Made by a program: the position numbers and the translations under genes. A stretch of DNA of 64,000 nucleotides from Erigeron canadensis (taxonomy: Eukaryota; Streptophyta; Magnoliopsida; Asterales; Asteraceae), in assembly GCF_010389155.1 (NCBI RefSeq), contig NC_057765.1:44287559-44351558 (forward strand), in the 5' to 3' direction. Position 1 is the stretch's first letter. Each line of letters opens with the position of its first letter. Below, piece by piece: positions 34,487 to 46,107 of this stretch. The notes below the pieces were generated by a model. The model worked only from the letters and a program-made list of their open reading frames with translations. It did no database searches and had not been told where the DNA came from.

Positions 34487-35600
34487 TTTTCTCTCTATAT
34501 ATATATATATATAAAAGAAACTATACATGGAACTCTGGAAGTTTAGATTCAAAATGAAAATAACGATACGTTACTTGGGCCACCGAATTAAATATGAGAG
34601 AAAAGAACACTATAACCCAAAGCTATATATCTCAATTTTTGGGCCCCTATTATTAATGGGTCCTCGGCTTGGGCCTAGCCTGCCTATGCTTAGAGCCGGC
34701 CATGCGTCGGTAAATAGTGAAAGCTATTGATTTAACGTGTATATAATGTATGATATATTATACATTATATTGTGTACATTGTTAAAACTTAAAATCAATA
34801 TTGAAATTTTAGGTTCAATGTTGAAAATAAAAAGTAGATTTTGCTTTATAATATAGTATAAATAAATTGATTATTAATCCTTATAAACATTAGCTTAATC
34901 TTTTTTTAAAAAATAACACGTGGATTTCAGTAATTATCTTTTATAATTTTGTCGTTTGATTTTTCCACATATATTCATCTAATAATAAAAAAGATTTTTT
35001 GACTATTACTTTAAAAATATTTTATCATTTCCATTATTTTTGTACTTGTATTTTTTTAATTTTTCTTGAACCAGGAATTACACTCGATAATCAAATAATT
35101 GCTCTCAATGAAACTTGAGAAAGGTCTCTAAGACTCGTGCTATTCTTTTCTCTTTTTCGTTAGTCTGTAAAAGAAAAGTTCGAACAAGTATTTCTCTTAT
35201 AATTACAATTTTTTGTTTGTAAATGAATAAGTTAGTTGTTACCCGTCTTATCTATCAAAGTTAAGATGGGAGGAGTGTTCCCCGCCTCTTCACTTTTCTC
35301 CATTTTTTATAATCTTTTCCTTTTTTTTCCTACTTATGCGGAATGCCTGTTTTTTTTTACTCTTTTTCCTCTTTTTTCTCACTTAGACAGAATGCCTCAT
35401 CATTCTTTACCAATTTAAAACAAGACAAACTATATAAAAATAAAAACAAAAGAAAGTAAAAAAATGATGGGGTAGAAACCGGTAATAAACTTTATCACTT
35501 TCCTACCCATTAGACGCATAAGGGTTTGGACGGTGTGCAATTAAGCAAAAACTAGTGACGACAAATTTTCCCGTGACACTCCGTGTAATGTGTACCCTTA
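34487..35600. other. Intergenic stretch
   Basis: No supported gene. Segment 35270-35420 is pyrimidine-rich with Phe/Leu-rich spurious frames. Confidence 0.5.
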
Positions 35601-35902
35601 AGCTATCTCCAATGGGGTGTTTTTGGATAACCTTAGATGTACTTGCATATCCTTTGCCGTTGAAACTTGTCTAAAATTATGAATTTTTTTGGAGGATGCC
35701 TTTACCTAAGGGCGTGCCCTTACTTGTCCTTACCTAATATATTTTTGTTTTTAGTGGAGGTATAAGGATATGTTAAGATGTTTGTATGATTAGAGATAAA
35801 ATTATAAGATTTGAAAGATTTATAAAGATATATAAAGATTTATAAGGATATGATGTGGTAACTCAAGAACGACTAAAGACATTTTTAACGTTGGAGATAG
35901 CC
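35601..35902. mobile_element. Tourist-type (PIF/Harbinger) MITE
   Basis: Inverted ends AGCTATCTCCAATG and CGTTGGAGATAGC, TTA on both sides (35598-35600 and 35903-35905). About 300 bp with low coding potential. Confidence 0.75.
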
Positions 35903-36084
35903 TTACATGATTAAATATCATTAAATTGTAGGTACATATATTCATTGGAATGACGATAGATGTGTGGACAAGTATAAACCCAATAGAGGACACATATTGG
36001 TCAATGGTATGGATACGGATATGGGATACATACATATTTGTGAAAGGCCAATAAATACTCCTAACTTTTAATAATGATATTTTG

Positions 36085-36819
36085 TCTATTAATATATATA
36101 TATATATTAAAACAAAGGTACGGAAATGCGTGCAAAAAAAGTAACGAGCCATTTTATTTCTTTGGGCCTGTTTTTTTTCTTAATGGACCACTTCATTTTC
36201 TTTTAGACTCATCTTATATTTTCAATTTTGGGCTTAACAAATTATGTTTTGATCTTTTAAATTGCTTCTAATTTATTTACAAAGATCACTTATTTTAATT
36301 GCATATTATTATTTTTATAGTTTGTAACATTTTTAAGATTATCTCATCTTATTACAAGTGAACTATTACATAGTATCTATACAAATACCAATAGGGTGTA
36401 TATTTTGAATATATACACCTAACCATCTCTGAAAAATTTGTTTGCAATACTTATTAGTTTCAATGTTATTTCGGTTGATGTTTTCTTATTATGGATTATT
36501 TTTGTTTCACTTTCTATTTTCAATGATTTGGGAAATTAGCTTTAATTATGTTTGTATTATTATTTTGTATTTTTATTTTAAATATTCTACTTTCATACTT
36601 ATTATCTTTTAGAATTTATATAATATATTAATCTGTTATAAAATTATACTGTCGATTTTTTCTAATTTATAATTGCTTACTCATTAAAAAATCAATATCA
36701 ACTCAGCTTTTAAGCTATATAATGTTTTTAAAAGCATGTAATAATTTTTACATAGTACGGAGCACAATAAATGTAATGTCTCCCGGGGCAACGCCCGGAT
36801 AACGTATCTCGTTACGAGT
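36085..36819 (+). mobile_element. Helitron-like repeat, family K (copy 1)
   Basis: Starts TCTATTAATATATATA and ends near CCCGGGGCAACGCCCGG, a strong hairpin, plus ATAACGTATCTCG. The body (TTTATTTCTTTGGGCCTG, GACAAATTATGTTTTGATC-type words) is repeated in inverse orientation at 56276-56987. The end lacks canonical CTRR, so the class is uncertain. Confidence 0.6.
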
Positions 36820-36861
36820 AATATGATATTTATACTTTAAGTAGTCTCTTATTTATACAAA

Positions 36862-37024
36862 GGTAATGATCAATCCTCCTAACTCATTAACCTAAAAATC
36901 TTCCTAATTGATAAGATTGTGACATGTGGAAAATCAGGGGATGAGATTAGGAAAGAAAATTAATGGATTCCATGCGTTAACAAGTGGATATATTAGGAGG
37001 ATTGGTTAGGAAGATTTATCATTT
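36862..37024. mobile_element. MITE, family C (copy 1)
   Basis: GGTAATGATCAATCCTCCTAA at the left and AGGAGGATTGGTTAGGAAGA plus TTATCATTTTAC at the right; the centre has GTGACATGTGGAAAATCAGGGG. The same element occurs at 43025-43203 and 50696-50876. Confidence 0.75.
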
Positions 37025-37060
37025 TACTCTATACAACTATAACTAATGCATAAAAGAATG

Positions 37061-37361
37061 CACTACAAACAATGTTGCATTTGTTCATACTTTTATTTAG
37101 TGTGAATAAATTAAAAATGTTATCACACTTTTATATGTGTAAAAATATGTGAAAATAAACACACTTTTTATTGTGGACTTTCATAATTATTTTCATTTGT
37201 CAACTATAACTAAAAACTTTTAGTTCTACACACTTTTTAGTGTGGAAAAATTTATACACACTTTTATTTCTATATATTTTTACACACAAATAAACGTGAC
37301 AAAATTTTTAGTTTGTATGTACTCACTAAAAGTGTAGACAAATGCAACATTGTTTGTAGTG
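37061..37361. mobile_element. CACTA-ended MITE (copy 2) with 35-bp TIRs
   Basis: Left CACTACAAACAATGTTGCAT... and right ...ATGCAACATTGTTTGTAGTG are near-perfect inverted repeats over about 35 bp. 3-bp flanks ATG and ATA are imperfect. Related to 9226-9435. Confidence 0.85.
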
Positions 37362-37529
37362 ATAACACTAAAAAGAAATGTATAGAAGTTGATGATCGAG
37401 GTCGATAGTTAAGCGTGAACTAGATCAGAAGAAGACCGAGTTATGGACTTATGGCAACGAAGATATAGTGCGACGATGACATTGCATCTAACGGCAATTA
37501 GCCACGACAACATAACCATAAAGCGATGA

Positions 37530-37552
37530 AGCGTTTTTCTTGTAGTGAGCGT
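37530..37552. mobile_element. Isolated CACTA terminus
   Basis: GAAGCGTTTTTCTTGTAGTG reads on the minus strand as CACTACAAGAAAAACGCTTC, a typical CACTA (EnSpm) end. No partner end was found nearby, so this is a truncated element. Confidence 0.55.
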
Positions 37553-37580
37553 TGTAAATGTGTTTTGAACATTTAAATAA

Positions 37581-37711
37581 GGGAAATGATAAATCTATAT
37601 CCATTTTTTGTCATCTACAACAAACGTACATGTTATACTGCACAGTGTACAATTGTATAAAGCATGAATTGTTGTAGATGGCAAAAACTTGTTGTACATT
37701 TATCACTCCCC
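37581..37711. mobile_element. Mutator-type MITE (131 bp) with 9-bp TSD
   Basis: GGGAAATGATAAATC / TTATCACTCCCC ends flanked by TTTAAATAA at 37572-37580 and 37712-37720. Same size and type as 57925-58060. Confidence 0.85.
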
Positions 37712-37720
37712 TTTAAATAA

Positions 37721-38438
37721 TAATTAGTTATACGTTTTATAAGTTTTATCTAGTTATCTATACTATCTATATCATATTATAAAACAGATTTCCCATGTAT
37801 ACATTTTAAGTTTCAACATTTACTTTCTCAAAATGCCCATATATCAATTCTATATTTACATAACACATTTTCTCTACTCAAATCTCAACCAATAATTTTT
37901 TCTCTCTCTCACCCATAAATCATTTATTCTCCCAATTCATTGAAAATCTTTTATCTCAAAAACCGTACATCGATAAATTATAAAAATTATATGAGTGTTC
38001 CTAAAATTTCATGCCCTTTCATTAGAAATGTCATTTGATATACTTTCGATGAATTTTTAAATCTAAAGACGGACGGCTAAGACATTTGGCTATTACACTC
38101 TGTGACCTATCACTTTCTATGACCAATCACACTCTCACCACCACTAACTCGACGGCCACAACAACACACGGGTACTATTCTCGTAATACATCAAAAATGA
38201 AGTTTTCATTGTAAACCATAAACTTGAAAAGATTAAAAAAAAAAAGGGAAAAATGTAAATAGAGAGATAAAAGATGAGAAAGTTGCAGAGGAGTCACATT
38301 GCTTGGTCACTCTACCCACGTTCCTATGCTCCCCCAGGCCAGGCCACCTCACTACTCCCCTTCTCCTTCTCGGTCAATTACCTTATTCAATACTTGTAAT
38401 ATTAAATTAAATAAACTACTCATCATAGCATATACGAG
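37721..38438. other. Upstream region of the GATA gene
   Basis: Intergenic DNA without bounded repeats. 38290-38380 is C-rich (CCACCTCACTACTCCCC). Probable distal promoter. Confidence 0.4.
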
Positions 38439-38450
38439 TATATAAATAAA
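38439..38450 (+). promoter_or_regulatory. TATA box of the GATA gene
   Basis: TATATAAATAAA about 195 bp upstream of the ATG at 38642; a start near 38475 would give a leader of about 165 nt. Confidence 0.5.
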
Positions 38451-38641
38451 CCAACTTTCTTGTTTCACTTCCAAATAAGATCGAGTAAACTAGACACGAT
38501 CGACGACTGTGAGAAAGCCATCTGTTGCTAGCTAGCTTTCTTGCTCATCGATCAGTTGTCTCAGTTTCCTCACCTACTTAAACAATTTCCACAAATAACA
38601 TTTTCTAGCTAGTTTTTAATTAATTAGGACGACGACTACTG

Positions 38642-41474
38642 ATGGATACCTTTATTGTTGAGGAGCTGTTTGATTTCTCTGTTGACGAAGACGGCTCTAT
38701 CAAGACGATGGATGACGTCGTCGTCATGAATCAAGACATGATCAGTAGTAGTAGTAGTTGTACCACCTCGACTAGTGACTACTCTTTTCATAATAATACC
38801 ACCGCCGACTTTACCGATCATTTCTTCGTCCCGGTTAGTACACCCGCCTACTACTCCTTACTTAATTAATATTATTCTAACTATATTTATAATTTTTAAT
38901 ATATATATAAAGGTGAATGAGTGGGACCCTATCTCCCATTTACCGTGTTGGTACCAAGAACACACACCATATAGAAATATTGCCGAGTAAGTCACCATGC
39001 ATTTTCACACATGGATCACAATCCACTTGCCTTTAACAAACAGTTTTGAACATGTGACATCTAACCTTATTTGTAAGCCCATATATGTATATATATATAT
39101 ATAGGGAATATAAGGTTGTCCGGCACCTAAGCTTAGGTGTGAAACTCTTCACATACTAATATTTTACAATTTATTGTTTAATGAATAAATGTATGGGCCC
39201 CATGATTTTTATGGATTAAAAAAACAAGGGTTAAATGCAAATTTCGTCCCTGTGGTTATTCGAAAAACGACCCTTTCATCCCTCTGTTAGTTTTTGAGTT
39301 TTATTCATCCCTGTGGTTTGGCTTTCGTTAAAAATCACTTGTCCCTGTCGTTAAATCCCCTCATATGCGGGTCACGTGAGGGGCAATTCTGTCTTTTTGC
39401 GCCATTTCTTCCTTTTCTTTCAAAACCCATAATTATGTTCATACACTACATCGATCTATACATACAAAACACATACATATACATGATCTATATCTATATC
39501 TATACCTAATCTAGATCAAATCATATATATCTTTATATACATCTATTAATCTGAATCTATATCTGCTATTATATCACATCTAAATCTATTCATAACAAAT
39601 CTAAATCTATATCTACATCCACCCCCTCTTCGCGCGCACACACATATATTTACACAATGAAAATCATCATAAAATCGATCGATCAATTGAAGTTTGGAAA
39701 CAAAAAAGAGATGTCGAGAGAAAAAAAAAGATCTATTGGTCACCTTACGCGAGTTCTTGGATTTTACAAGAGCATTATCGATCGGTAGATCGATTTGGGA
39801 GTAAATTCAAAAAATTTTGCAGTAGCATCATCAATCGATTAAGTTGATGTTTTCTGGGTTTTAGTTCGAAGAAGATTTTGGGTTAACCATTCTTTTTGGT
39901 GAATGAAAAATTTAAGTTAACCACCACAACCGGATTTTCCCATCGCTGCCGCACCACCATGGCCTGATTTTGCCATCGCCCGCCACACAACCACTTCTAG
40001 ATCTCCCCATCATTGCTGCAAATAGGTAAAATCCATCTTTAGTATTAGTGGCAGTTAGCCATTGATTTCAAATGTCAAAAATCAATATGATGCGAAGCTT
40101 TTTGAGATGTTTTATGTGTGTTTGTATATGTGTATATATTTGTGGTATTTAGTGTATGTTTATATGTATGTGTATCTGTATACTTTTATAGTTGTAGTCG
40201 TGCAGAAGTGTTGAAATCTTTAATATAATGATTGGAGTGAAAATTAAGAAAAATGATATATAGATTAAGAAAATACATATGTTTTAAGATATGGACTTAG
40301 TATGCATTTATTTGAAAGTATATAGTGTTTGAGTTAGGTTTACTGGGCTTTTAAAGAACATCAATATTGTTGTTTGTTGTTTAAAGGTTGAAGAAGAACA
40401 AAAAAGGCATTGGGTAAAATGACAGATATGCCCATCAGGGACGAGTGTATTTAACGGAAGTCAAACCACAGGGATGAAAAAAACTCAAAAACTAACAGAG
40501 GGATAAAAATCGTTTTTCACAAAACCACAAGGACGAAATTTGCATTTAATCCAAAAAACAATATGTGGGTGTTCTATACCTAAACTTAGATACCCGACAG
40601 CCTTATATTACCATCCCCCATATATAGGGAAGTGAGTATGTGATTCTAAGTTTAGATGGAGAACCCTCACATTTAGTTTTTATAATCATCAAAATCATGG
40701 GGGTCATGTATTTATTTAAAATTCAAACAATATTAAAATATTTGTATGTGAGGAGTTCTCCCATCTAAGATTAGATGGAGAAAAACCCCATACTCACTTT
40801 TTCATATATATATGGGTGAGGTTATTTTGAGAACCCTTTTTTTTGCGAGAACCTTTGAGAACTTTTCAAATCAAGCCTAATCGATGATTATTGTTTACAT
40901 GATAATTGTTTTTTGATTGTTTTCTGAATAACTTATGTGTAATTTTGAAGTTTATAATTGTGTGGAGCATGGATTATCATCCGTTATACAATTATGTGGA
41001 GATTTGGATTATTGATCACATGTGCTTGAATACTGCTATGATCACATGTATTCAAGTCGATCACATGTAATCATAGCAATATTCATGCACATGTGATCAA
41101 GAATCTAAATCTCTATATAATTGTATAACGGATGATAATCCATGCCTCCACACAATTATAAATTTCAAAACTACACATAAGTTATTCAGAAAACAATCAA
41201 AAAATAATTTTCATGTAAAGAATAATCATCGGTTAATCATCGGTTGGGCTTGATTTGAAAAGTTCTCAAAGGTTCTCACAAAAAAAAGGGTTCTCAAAAT
41301 AACTTTTCAATATATATATATATATATATATATAGGGAAAAGTGAGTGGAACCCCTCACATAAAAATATTTTATTATTTGTTTGAATTTAAAATAAATAT
41401 ATGGCCTACGAAAACCAAATGTGAGGGGTTCCCCATCTAAGCTTAGATGGAGAACAACCTCATACTCACTTCCC

Positions 41475-41515
<41 letters not shown>

Positions 41516-42215
41516 TTGCTACTTGTTAGTAGTTACATTTTCTAAAGCTAGAATTTAAACGTTAAGATCGGGATTTGAACCTCAAACCTTGAAACTAGCT
41601 AGACCAATAAGCCATTGACATAATTTTCTTTATCTAAGTTTTTAAATTTATATGAAAATGTTTAATTAGATTGAGGATGCGGAGGAGCTGGAATGGCTAT
41701 CGACATTCGTGGAGGACTCATTTACAAACTTCCCGTCAAATAACATCACCGGAACGATAAACTACCAGCCGGAGAACCCCTCTTTTCACAGCAGATCAAG
41801 AAGCAAAAGAACTCGAGCACCGTCACACAACAGCAGCAGCTGGACATCCTCTTTACCCCAGGTACCAACGTCAGCTTCATCAAGGGAAACAAAGTCCCAA
41901 AATAACGTTGTTAGAAGACGTTGCACACATTGCGCTTCTGAGAAAACACCTCAATGGAGAACTGGTCCACTAGGCCCAAAGACATTGTGTAACGCGTGTG
42001 GTGTAAGGTACAAGTCGGGGCGGTTGGTTCCTGAGTATCGGCCAGCAGCCAGTCCTACTTTTGTGTTGACCCAGCATTCTAATTCTCACCGCAAAGTAAT
42101 GGAACTTCGTCGCCAAAAGGAAACTATGATGAGTAATAATATTTACCACCAGCAACTTCTCTCTTCGGAACAGCAAACGTACCGCCATCATGGCAGCAAC
42201 CATGGTGTTTGCTAA
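38642..42215 (+). CDS. GATA-type zinc-finger transcription factor (2 exons)
   Basis: Exon 1 38642-38833 (64 codons, donor CCG|GTTAGT) and exon 2 41670-42215 (acceptor TTAATTAG|ATT) give 245 aa. The single zinc finger [20 protein letters not shown]...CNAC has C149, C152, C171 and C174 with the CxxC-x18-CxxC spacing of plant GATA factors, followed by a basic tail [19 protein letters not shown] (175-193), typical of plant subfamily I. The N terminus has the acidic [15 protein letters not shown] and, across the splice, [16 protein letters not shown] (67-82), both conserved in that subfamily. KRTR (110-113) is a possible nuclear signal. Binds WGATAR sites; light- or development-related roles are known for relatives but not shown here. 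The 2,836-bp intron is far longer than usual for such genes and is full of MITEs. Confidence 0.93.
39104..40619. mobile_element. MITE, family B (copy 2), split by a nested MULE
   Basis: Left end GGGAATATAAGGTTGTCCGG (39104) and right end CCGACAGCCTTATATTACCA (to about 40619) correspond to the family B element at 34307-34486. They are separated by the 1,325-bp insertion 39228-40552 plus its TSD. Removing the insert restores an about 180-bp MITE. Confidence 0.85.
39228..40552. mobile_element. Mutator-like element (1,325 bp) nested in a MITE
   Basis: Perfect 9-bp TSD AAAAAACAA (39219-39227 and 40553-40561). Terminal inverted repeats of about 90-95 bp: left GGGTTAAATGCAAATTTCGT...CATCCCTGTGGTTT, right AAACCACAGGGATG...ACGAAATTTGCATTTAATCC. 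The interior has no transposase frame; it contains CA/TA-rich DNA and a C-rich patch (39920-40020). Non-autonomous; host-sequence capture is possible but unproven. Confidence 0.93.
40627..40803. mobile_element. MITE, family D (copy 1)
   Basis: Left GGGAAGTGAGTATGTGATTC plus TAAGTTTAGATGGAGAACC; right CCATCTAAGATTAGATGGAG plus CCCATACTCACTTTTTC; flanked by (TA)n. Related to 41335-41475. Confidence 0.75.
40814..41310. mobile_element. Long foldback element (about 497 bp)
   Basis: Two inverted arms of about 220 bp: left GGTTATTTTGAGAACCCTTT...CTTTTCAAATCAAGCC, right GGCTTGATTTGAAAAG...GGGTTCTCAAAATAAC. The centre has several GATCACATGT words. Flanked by (TA)n. A half copy is at 27345-27525. Confidence 0.85.
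41335..41475. mobile_element. MITE, family D (copy 2, shortened)
   Basis: GGGAAAAGTGAGTGGAACCC at the left, CTAAGCTTAGATGGAGAACA and CATACTCACTTCCCCC at the right; (TA)n on both sides. The left subterminal block is deleted relative to 40627-40803. Confidence 0.7.
41520..41640 (-). mobile_element. Possible SINE head next to the GATA exon 2 acceptor
   Basis: On the minus strand TCAATGGCTTATTGG (A-box-like) and GAGGTTCAAATCCC (B-box-like) have pol III promoter order. Ends about 30 bp before the exon 2 acceptor. No TSD found. Confidence 0.4.
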
Positions 42216-42933
42216 TTGATTATCGACCAGAAAAAGCCTAACGGATTGCAAATTTGTTATGCTTTTCAATTTTCATGGTTTCCTGTTTTATTTAATTTAT
42301 TATGCAGATTAAATAAAATTAACGAGACAATCGGCAATGTTAATTTCTTTTGATAAAAAGTTACGATCCGGTCTGTATTACACATTTACACCAATTAATG
42401 CCATACTTAAAAACTTAACCATTATAAGTAAAGTAGTTCGTTATATAACATAAAAAAAAAAAAAAAAACATTTTGTTTCGATAGCATATAAATGACGCAA
42501 ACGTGCTATACTAAATGTTTCAGCTACTACCGACTAAGTGACGAGATAGTGAACTTTCCATGTGATATGTTGCCTGCCTTTTTTTCTTGATAACCCTTTT
42601 TTTCTGTACAATATTCTGAAATTTAACTCTAACATTGTTTTAGAAACTTAAAAATAAATGATTTAAAAATTTAGTACTCAATTTTGTTAGGAACTTTTAT
42701 CTTTACCCATGATGAATTGGTGAGGCAGAGCGCCTCCTGTTTATAGTTATAAAAATGCAATTACTATTCTTATCATACATATCATTTGATTTTATCCATT
42801 TTGTCTCATATTCAAAAGTTACATGTTTTGACCCGTAACTTCAATCTTCGCAAACAAATTAAGAATCCTGGTAAACGTTATACTCTGACTCCAAAACTAT
42901 AAAACCCATTCTTTTAAGAGTCATATATCATAA
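42216..42933. other. 3' flank of the GATA gene
   Basis: AT-rich; presumably the 3' UTR, then intergenic DNA. Nothing else recognised. Confidence 0.45.
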
Positions 42934-43727
42934 CTAGCTTAAACCCATCCGTTGGACGGTAACATAATAATAATAATTAAGCAGTAATAGTATAATAAAT
43001 ATATAATATATATTATTTTTAAGGGGTAATGATGATCAATCCTCCTAAGTTATTAGCCTAAAAGTTCTTCTAATTAATATGATTATGACATGCGGGAAAT
43101 CAGGGGTGAGATTAGGAAAATAATTAGTGGAATTCACATGTCACATTTATATAGTTTTATGAGGATTTTTAGACTAATGGTTAGGAGGATTAATCATTTT
43201 CCTATTTTTAATATTTGTAGACCATTAAAAACAGTAATGTAACAAATTTATTTAAAAATCTTTATATATATATACTAAAAGACAACTGACCTAATATTTT
43301 ATTAACCAATTATAGCTCTCGATTTTATCAAATTAGAAATTGATGATGTCATTATTAATTTAACTATAAATAAAAAAATTTAATAATCATCATTCGTATA
43401 TTATATTAAATATTAATATTTGCAAAAAGAATCTCATTAATTTACATTTTTTTGTTTTCCATCAATAATTTATCCTTTTTATCCCCAATAAATACTTGCT
43501 TTATAATTATAATAATTTGTACTTATCCTTAAGAATTTTGTTTTAGATTTTCATCATTTAATTAAATTAAAAAAAATTCAACATTTTATTTCTAATTTGT
43601 TCTTCAATAAAATCTTTTAATATACCAAAAGACATTTGCTCTAAAAACTTATTAACCAATCACAAAAATTTACAATTTTTGACCAGAAATTTAAACTTTA
43701 ACCATAAATTCTTATATAATAGATAGA
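42934..43727 (-). mobile_element. Helitron-derived region with nested elements
   Basis: The minus strand at 42934-42960 has ACCGTCCAACGGATGGGT, spacer, CTAG, T, a Helitron 3' end. A matching 5' end may lie near 43727 (TCTATCTATTATATAAG on the minus strand). A family C MITE (43025-43203) is nested inside, and a plus-strand 5'-type end TCTTTATATATATATACTAA with CTCGATTTTATCAAATTAG starts at 43259. The order of insertion is not resolved. Confidence 0.45.
43025..43203. mobile_element. MITE, family C (copy 2)
   Basis: GGTAATGATGATCAATCCTC at the left, GGTTAGGAGGATTAATCATT and TTCC at the right; the centre has GACATGCGGGAAATCAGGGG. Clear match to 36862 and 50696. Confidence 0.8.
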
Positions 43728-45206
43728 TTTGTTTTTAAAAAAAATGGCACATAGTAAAAATTTCTTCTTAGCAAAAGAAGAAGAATACCACATAAGTCCA
43801 GAATTGTCATTTTTTAGTTATATAGAAAGAAATAGTAAATGATTCTAAATTTATAAATGGTATTATTATAGAAACATAAAATGATTTTTAGTAAAATCCT
43901 TAAAGTAAGATTGATTACAAACCAAATAATATTTATAAAAGAATAAATAATTTTAGTTGTATAATTGATAATAGTCTCATTTTTTACTAAAACTTTCAAA
44001 TATTTCATATTCTCAACTTTTGCAAGAAAGACGTATAATTGACCATGAGTTCCTGAATCAAACTAAAAACTCGATTTAAATATAATATTTCATTCTCACA
44101 ACGGTTGCATAATTAACTGAATTGGCCATAAAAGGGGAAAAAAATGAAATCAATAAAAAAAAAAATTGGTGACAAGAATGAGATAGTCAAAATACATTAC
44201 AATCCACTCAAAAATGATACCAGACACATATTTCATTGGAAAAAAAATATAAGTTTTATAGTTACAAATAACAAAAAAACAACAACAAAGTGTCATAAAA
44301 ATAAATTTAAACAAAGGTAAAAAGAATACCGGAAAAAAAGGTAAAAAAAAATAAATACCGGAATGATTATACGGAGACTACCGTTATCATATATTGTTTC
44401 ATTTTTTAGTTTTTAATTTTTTTTAATTGTTAACTAATGATGATTAGGATAATGATTAGGAATAATTTAAATGACATGGAATGCTTAAAGTTAGGAAATT
44501 AATGGAAAAATGACATATAATGAAAAATCCTACATGACATTCTTTCCTAATTGCCAACTAAGTAAAAACTATCATCTCTTAGTTATATAGAGAGATTTAT
44601 ATATAAATGTCATATTATTGAAATTGATAAAATTGGTCGATTAAAATTGATAGTCAAACATAGGCTTGGAGGAATGTTTATGTCAACTAATCAAAATAAA
44701 TGGCGCAATGCAATGTATATAAATTCTAAAGTAAAATATAGCAAAAAGCTTTAGTAGTAAAAAGGAACAACAAGAACGATAAAGTCATTTGGATGATATT
44801 GGGTTATCCTATTGGGCTTAATAGCGTGAATAGCTTAAAGGTTAAAAGGCACGTTACTTTTCTTTAAGGGTTTTAACATTAGGTCATTGTTACTACTAGT
44901 TTGTAAAGCCCATCACAAAAGAAGTAAACATCTGTTCTTGTAACTTCGATCATCTTTTAGTTAAATGGTTAGTACAATTTTCTTTATATATAATTATATT
45001 CTAGAAAAATATATCAATGCATGATGAAAATTTCATCTTCATTTGGTTGATTAGTCTAATTAAGTAATGTGTTCATTTCTTATTTTCATTAGGCATGATA
45101 ATAGTGTATCATGTCACATTGTCGCCATGGATCGCTTATGTTTTGCGATCTGGCCTTAGAACTAATAGTCATATCGTACATCGGTCATAAATATATATAT
45201 ATAATA
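43728..45206. other. AT-rich intergenic stretch
   Basis: No gene or well-bounded element recognised. Confidence 0.5.
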
Positions 45207-45461
45207 CTCCCTCGGTCCCATTAATAGTGTCCACTTTAGAATTTTCAAAGTCCTTTCTTTACAACTTTGACCAAAATTATTTTTATTTGTATTGTGTAAT
45301 ACTTGATGAAAGTTATATGAATAGATAGAAGTTTATATTTGTTTTCATTTGGTATAACTTTCGCCAAGTATTATATAATACAATAAAAAATATTTAAAGT
45401 CAAACTTATAAAAATAGACTTTAAATATTCAAAACGGTACATAATTAATACAAAGAGATAG
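45207..45461. mobile_element. Degenerate Stowaway MITE
   Basis: Left end CTCCCTCGGTCCCATTAATA after TA, and the internal fold (ACTTTGACC...GTATAACTTTC) matches the Stowaway plan of 26958-27214. The right terminus is badly decayed (GGTACATAATTAATACAAAG). Confidence 0.7.
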
Positions 45462-45722
45462 GTAGTTTCATTGGTCTAATTGTTGTGTTTATATATCAGA
45501 ATGAAAGCTATTATGTCACACATGCGTAGGCTAAGAATGGATCAAATATTTATATGCGTTTTACATATTGATCAATGATCATATACTCGAATTGACTGCA
45601 GTTTCCAGTTATTCACGTTAGAAAAAGATTAAAAGAAAAAAAACTTGATGGATTCATGGAATAATAATCTCTTTCATACACGTTATTGTTGTGATGATCC
45701 TTTAAGATACAAGAACAGTTAT
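45462..45722. repeat. Duplicated segment U (copy 1)
   Basis: TAGTTTCATTGGTCTAATTG, CACACATGCGTAGGCTAAGA and GGAATAATAATCTCTTTCAT recur in the same order and orientation at 50570-51004. The two copies bracket the repeat-exon gene cluster at 46.1-50.6 kb. Confidence 0.85.
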
Positions 45723-46107
45723 AAACCCTAATTTTAATATTTTTTTAGCAATCAAAACTAGAAATGTTGTTACTGAAGACACTACTAATTCTGGTACTTG
45801 TATTTTGTTTCTTATTAATTAGTTATTATATGTGTATTTAGTTCCTACATTTAATCTCACTGACTTTGATTGTCCTTATCGTAAGGTTTTATAAAGCTGT
45901 TAAAAGTTTTGTTTATAATGTGTATATGTGTAGGTGATTTTATCGAGTAGTAGAAAACTAGTTAACTAAAAATTTGATAAGACTTAATTTAATATCTTAA
46001 ACTTGACTTGCAACATCAAATCCAATAGGAAGGGTCGTTAATGAGAAGAAATTATTGTCTGTGGCACAAGGTGATGATTACGAAGATAGTGATTCTATGT
46101 TTGGTAC

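Noticed and set aside
38636..38990. Alternative frames over GATA exon 1 with poly-Thr
   Set aside because: Antisense or off-frame shadows of the real exon; the plus frame from 38642 splices in frame to the zinc-finger exon.
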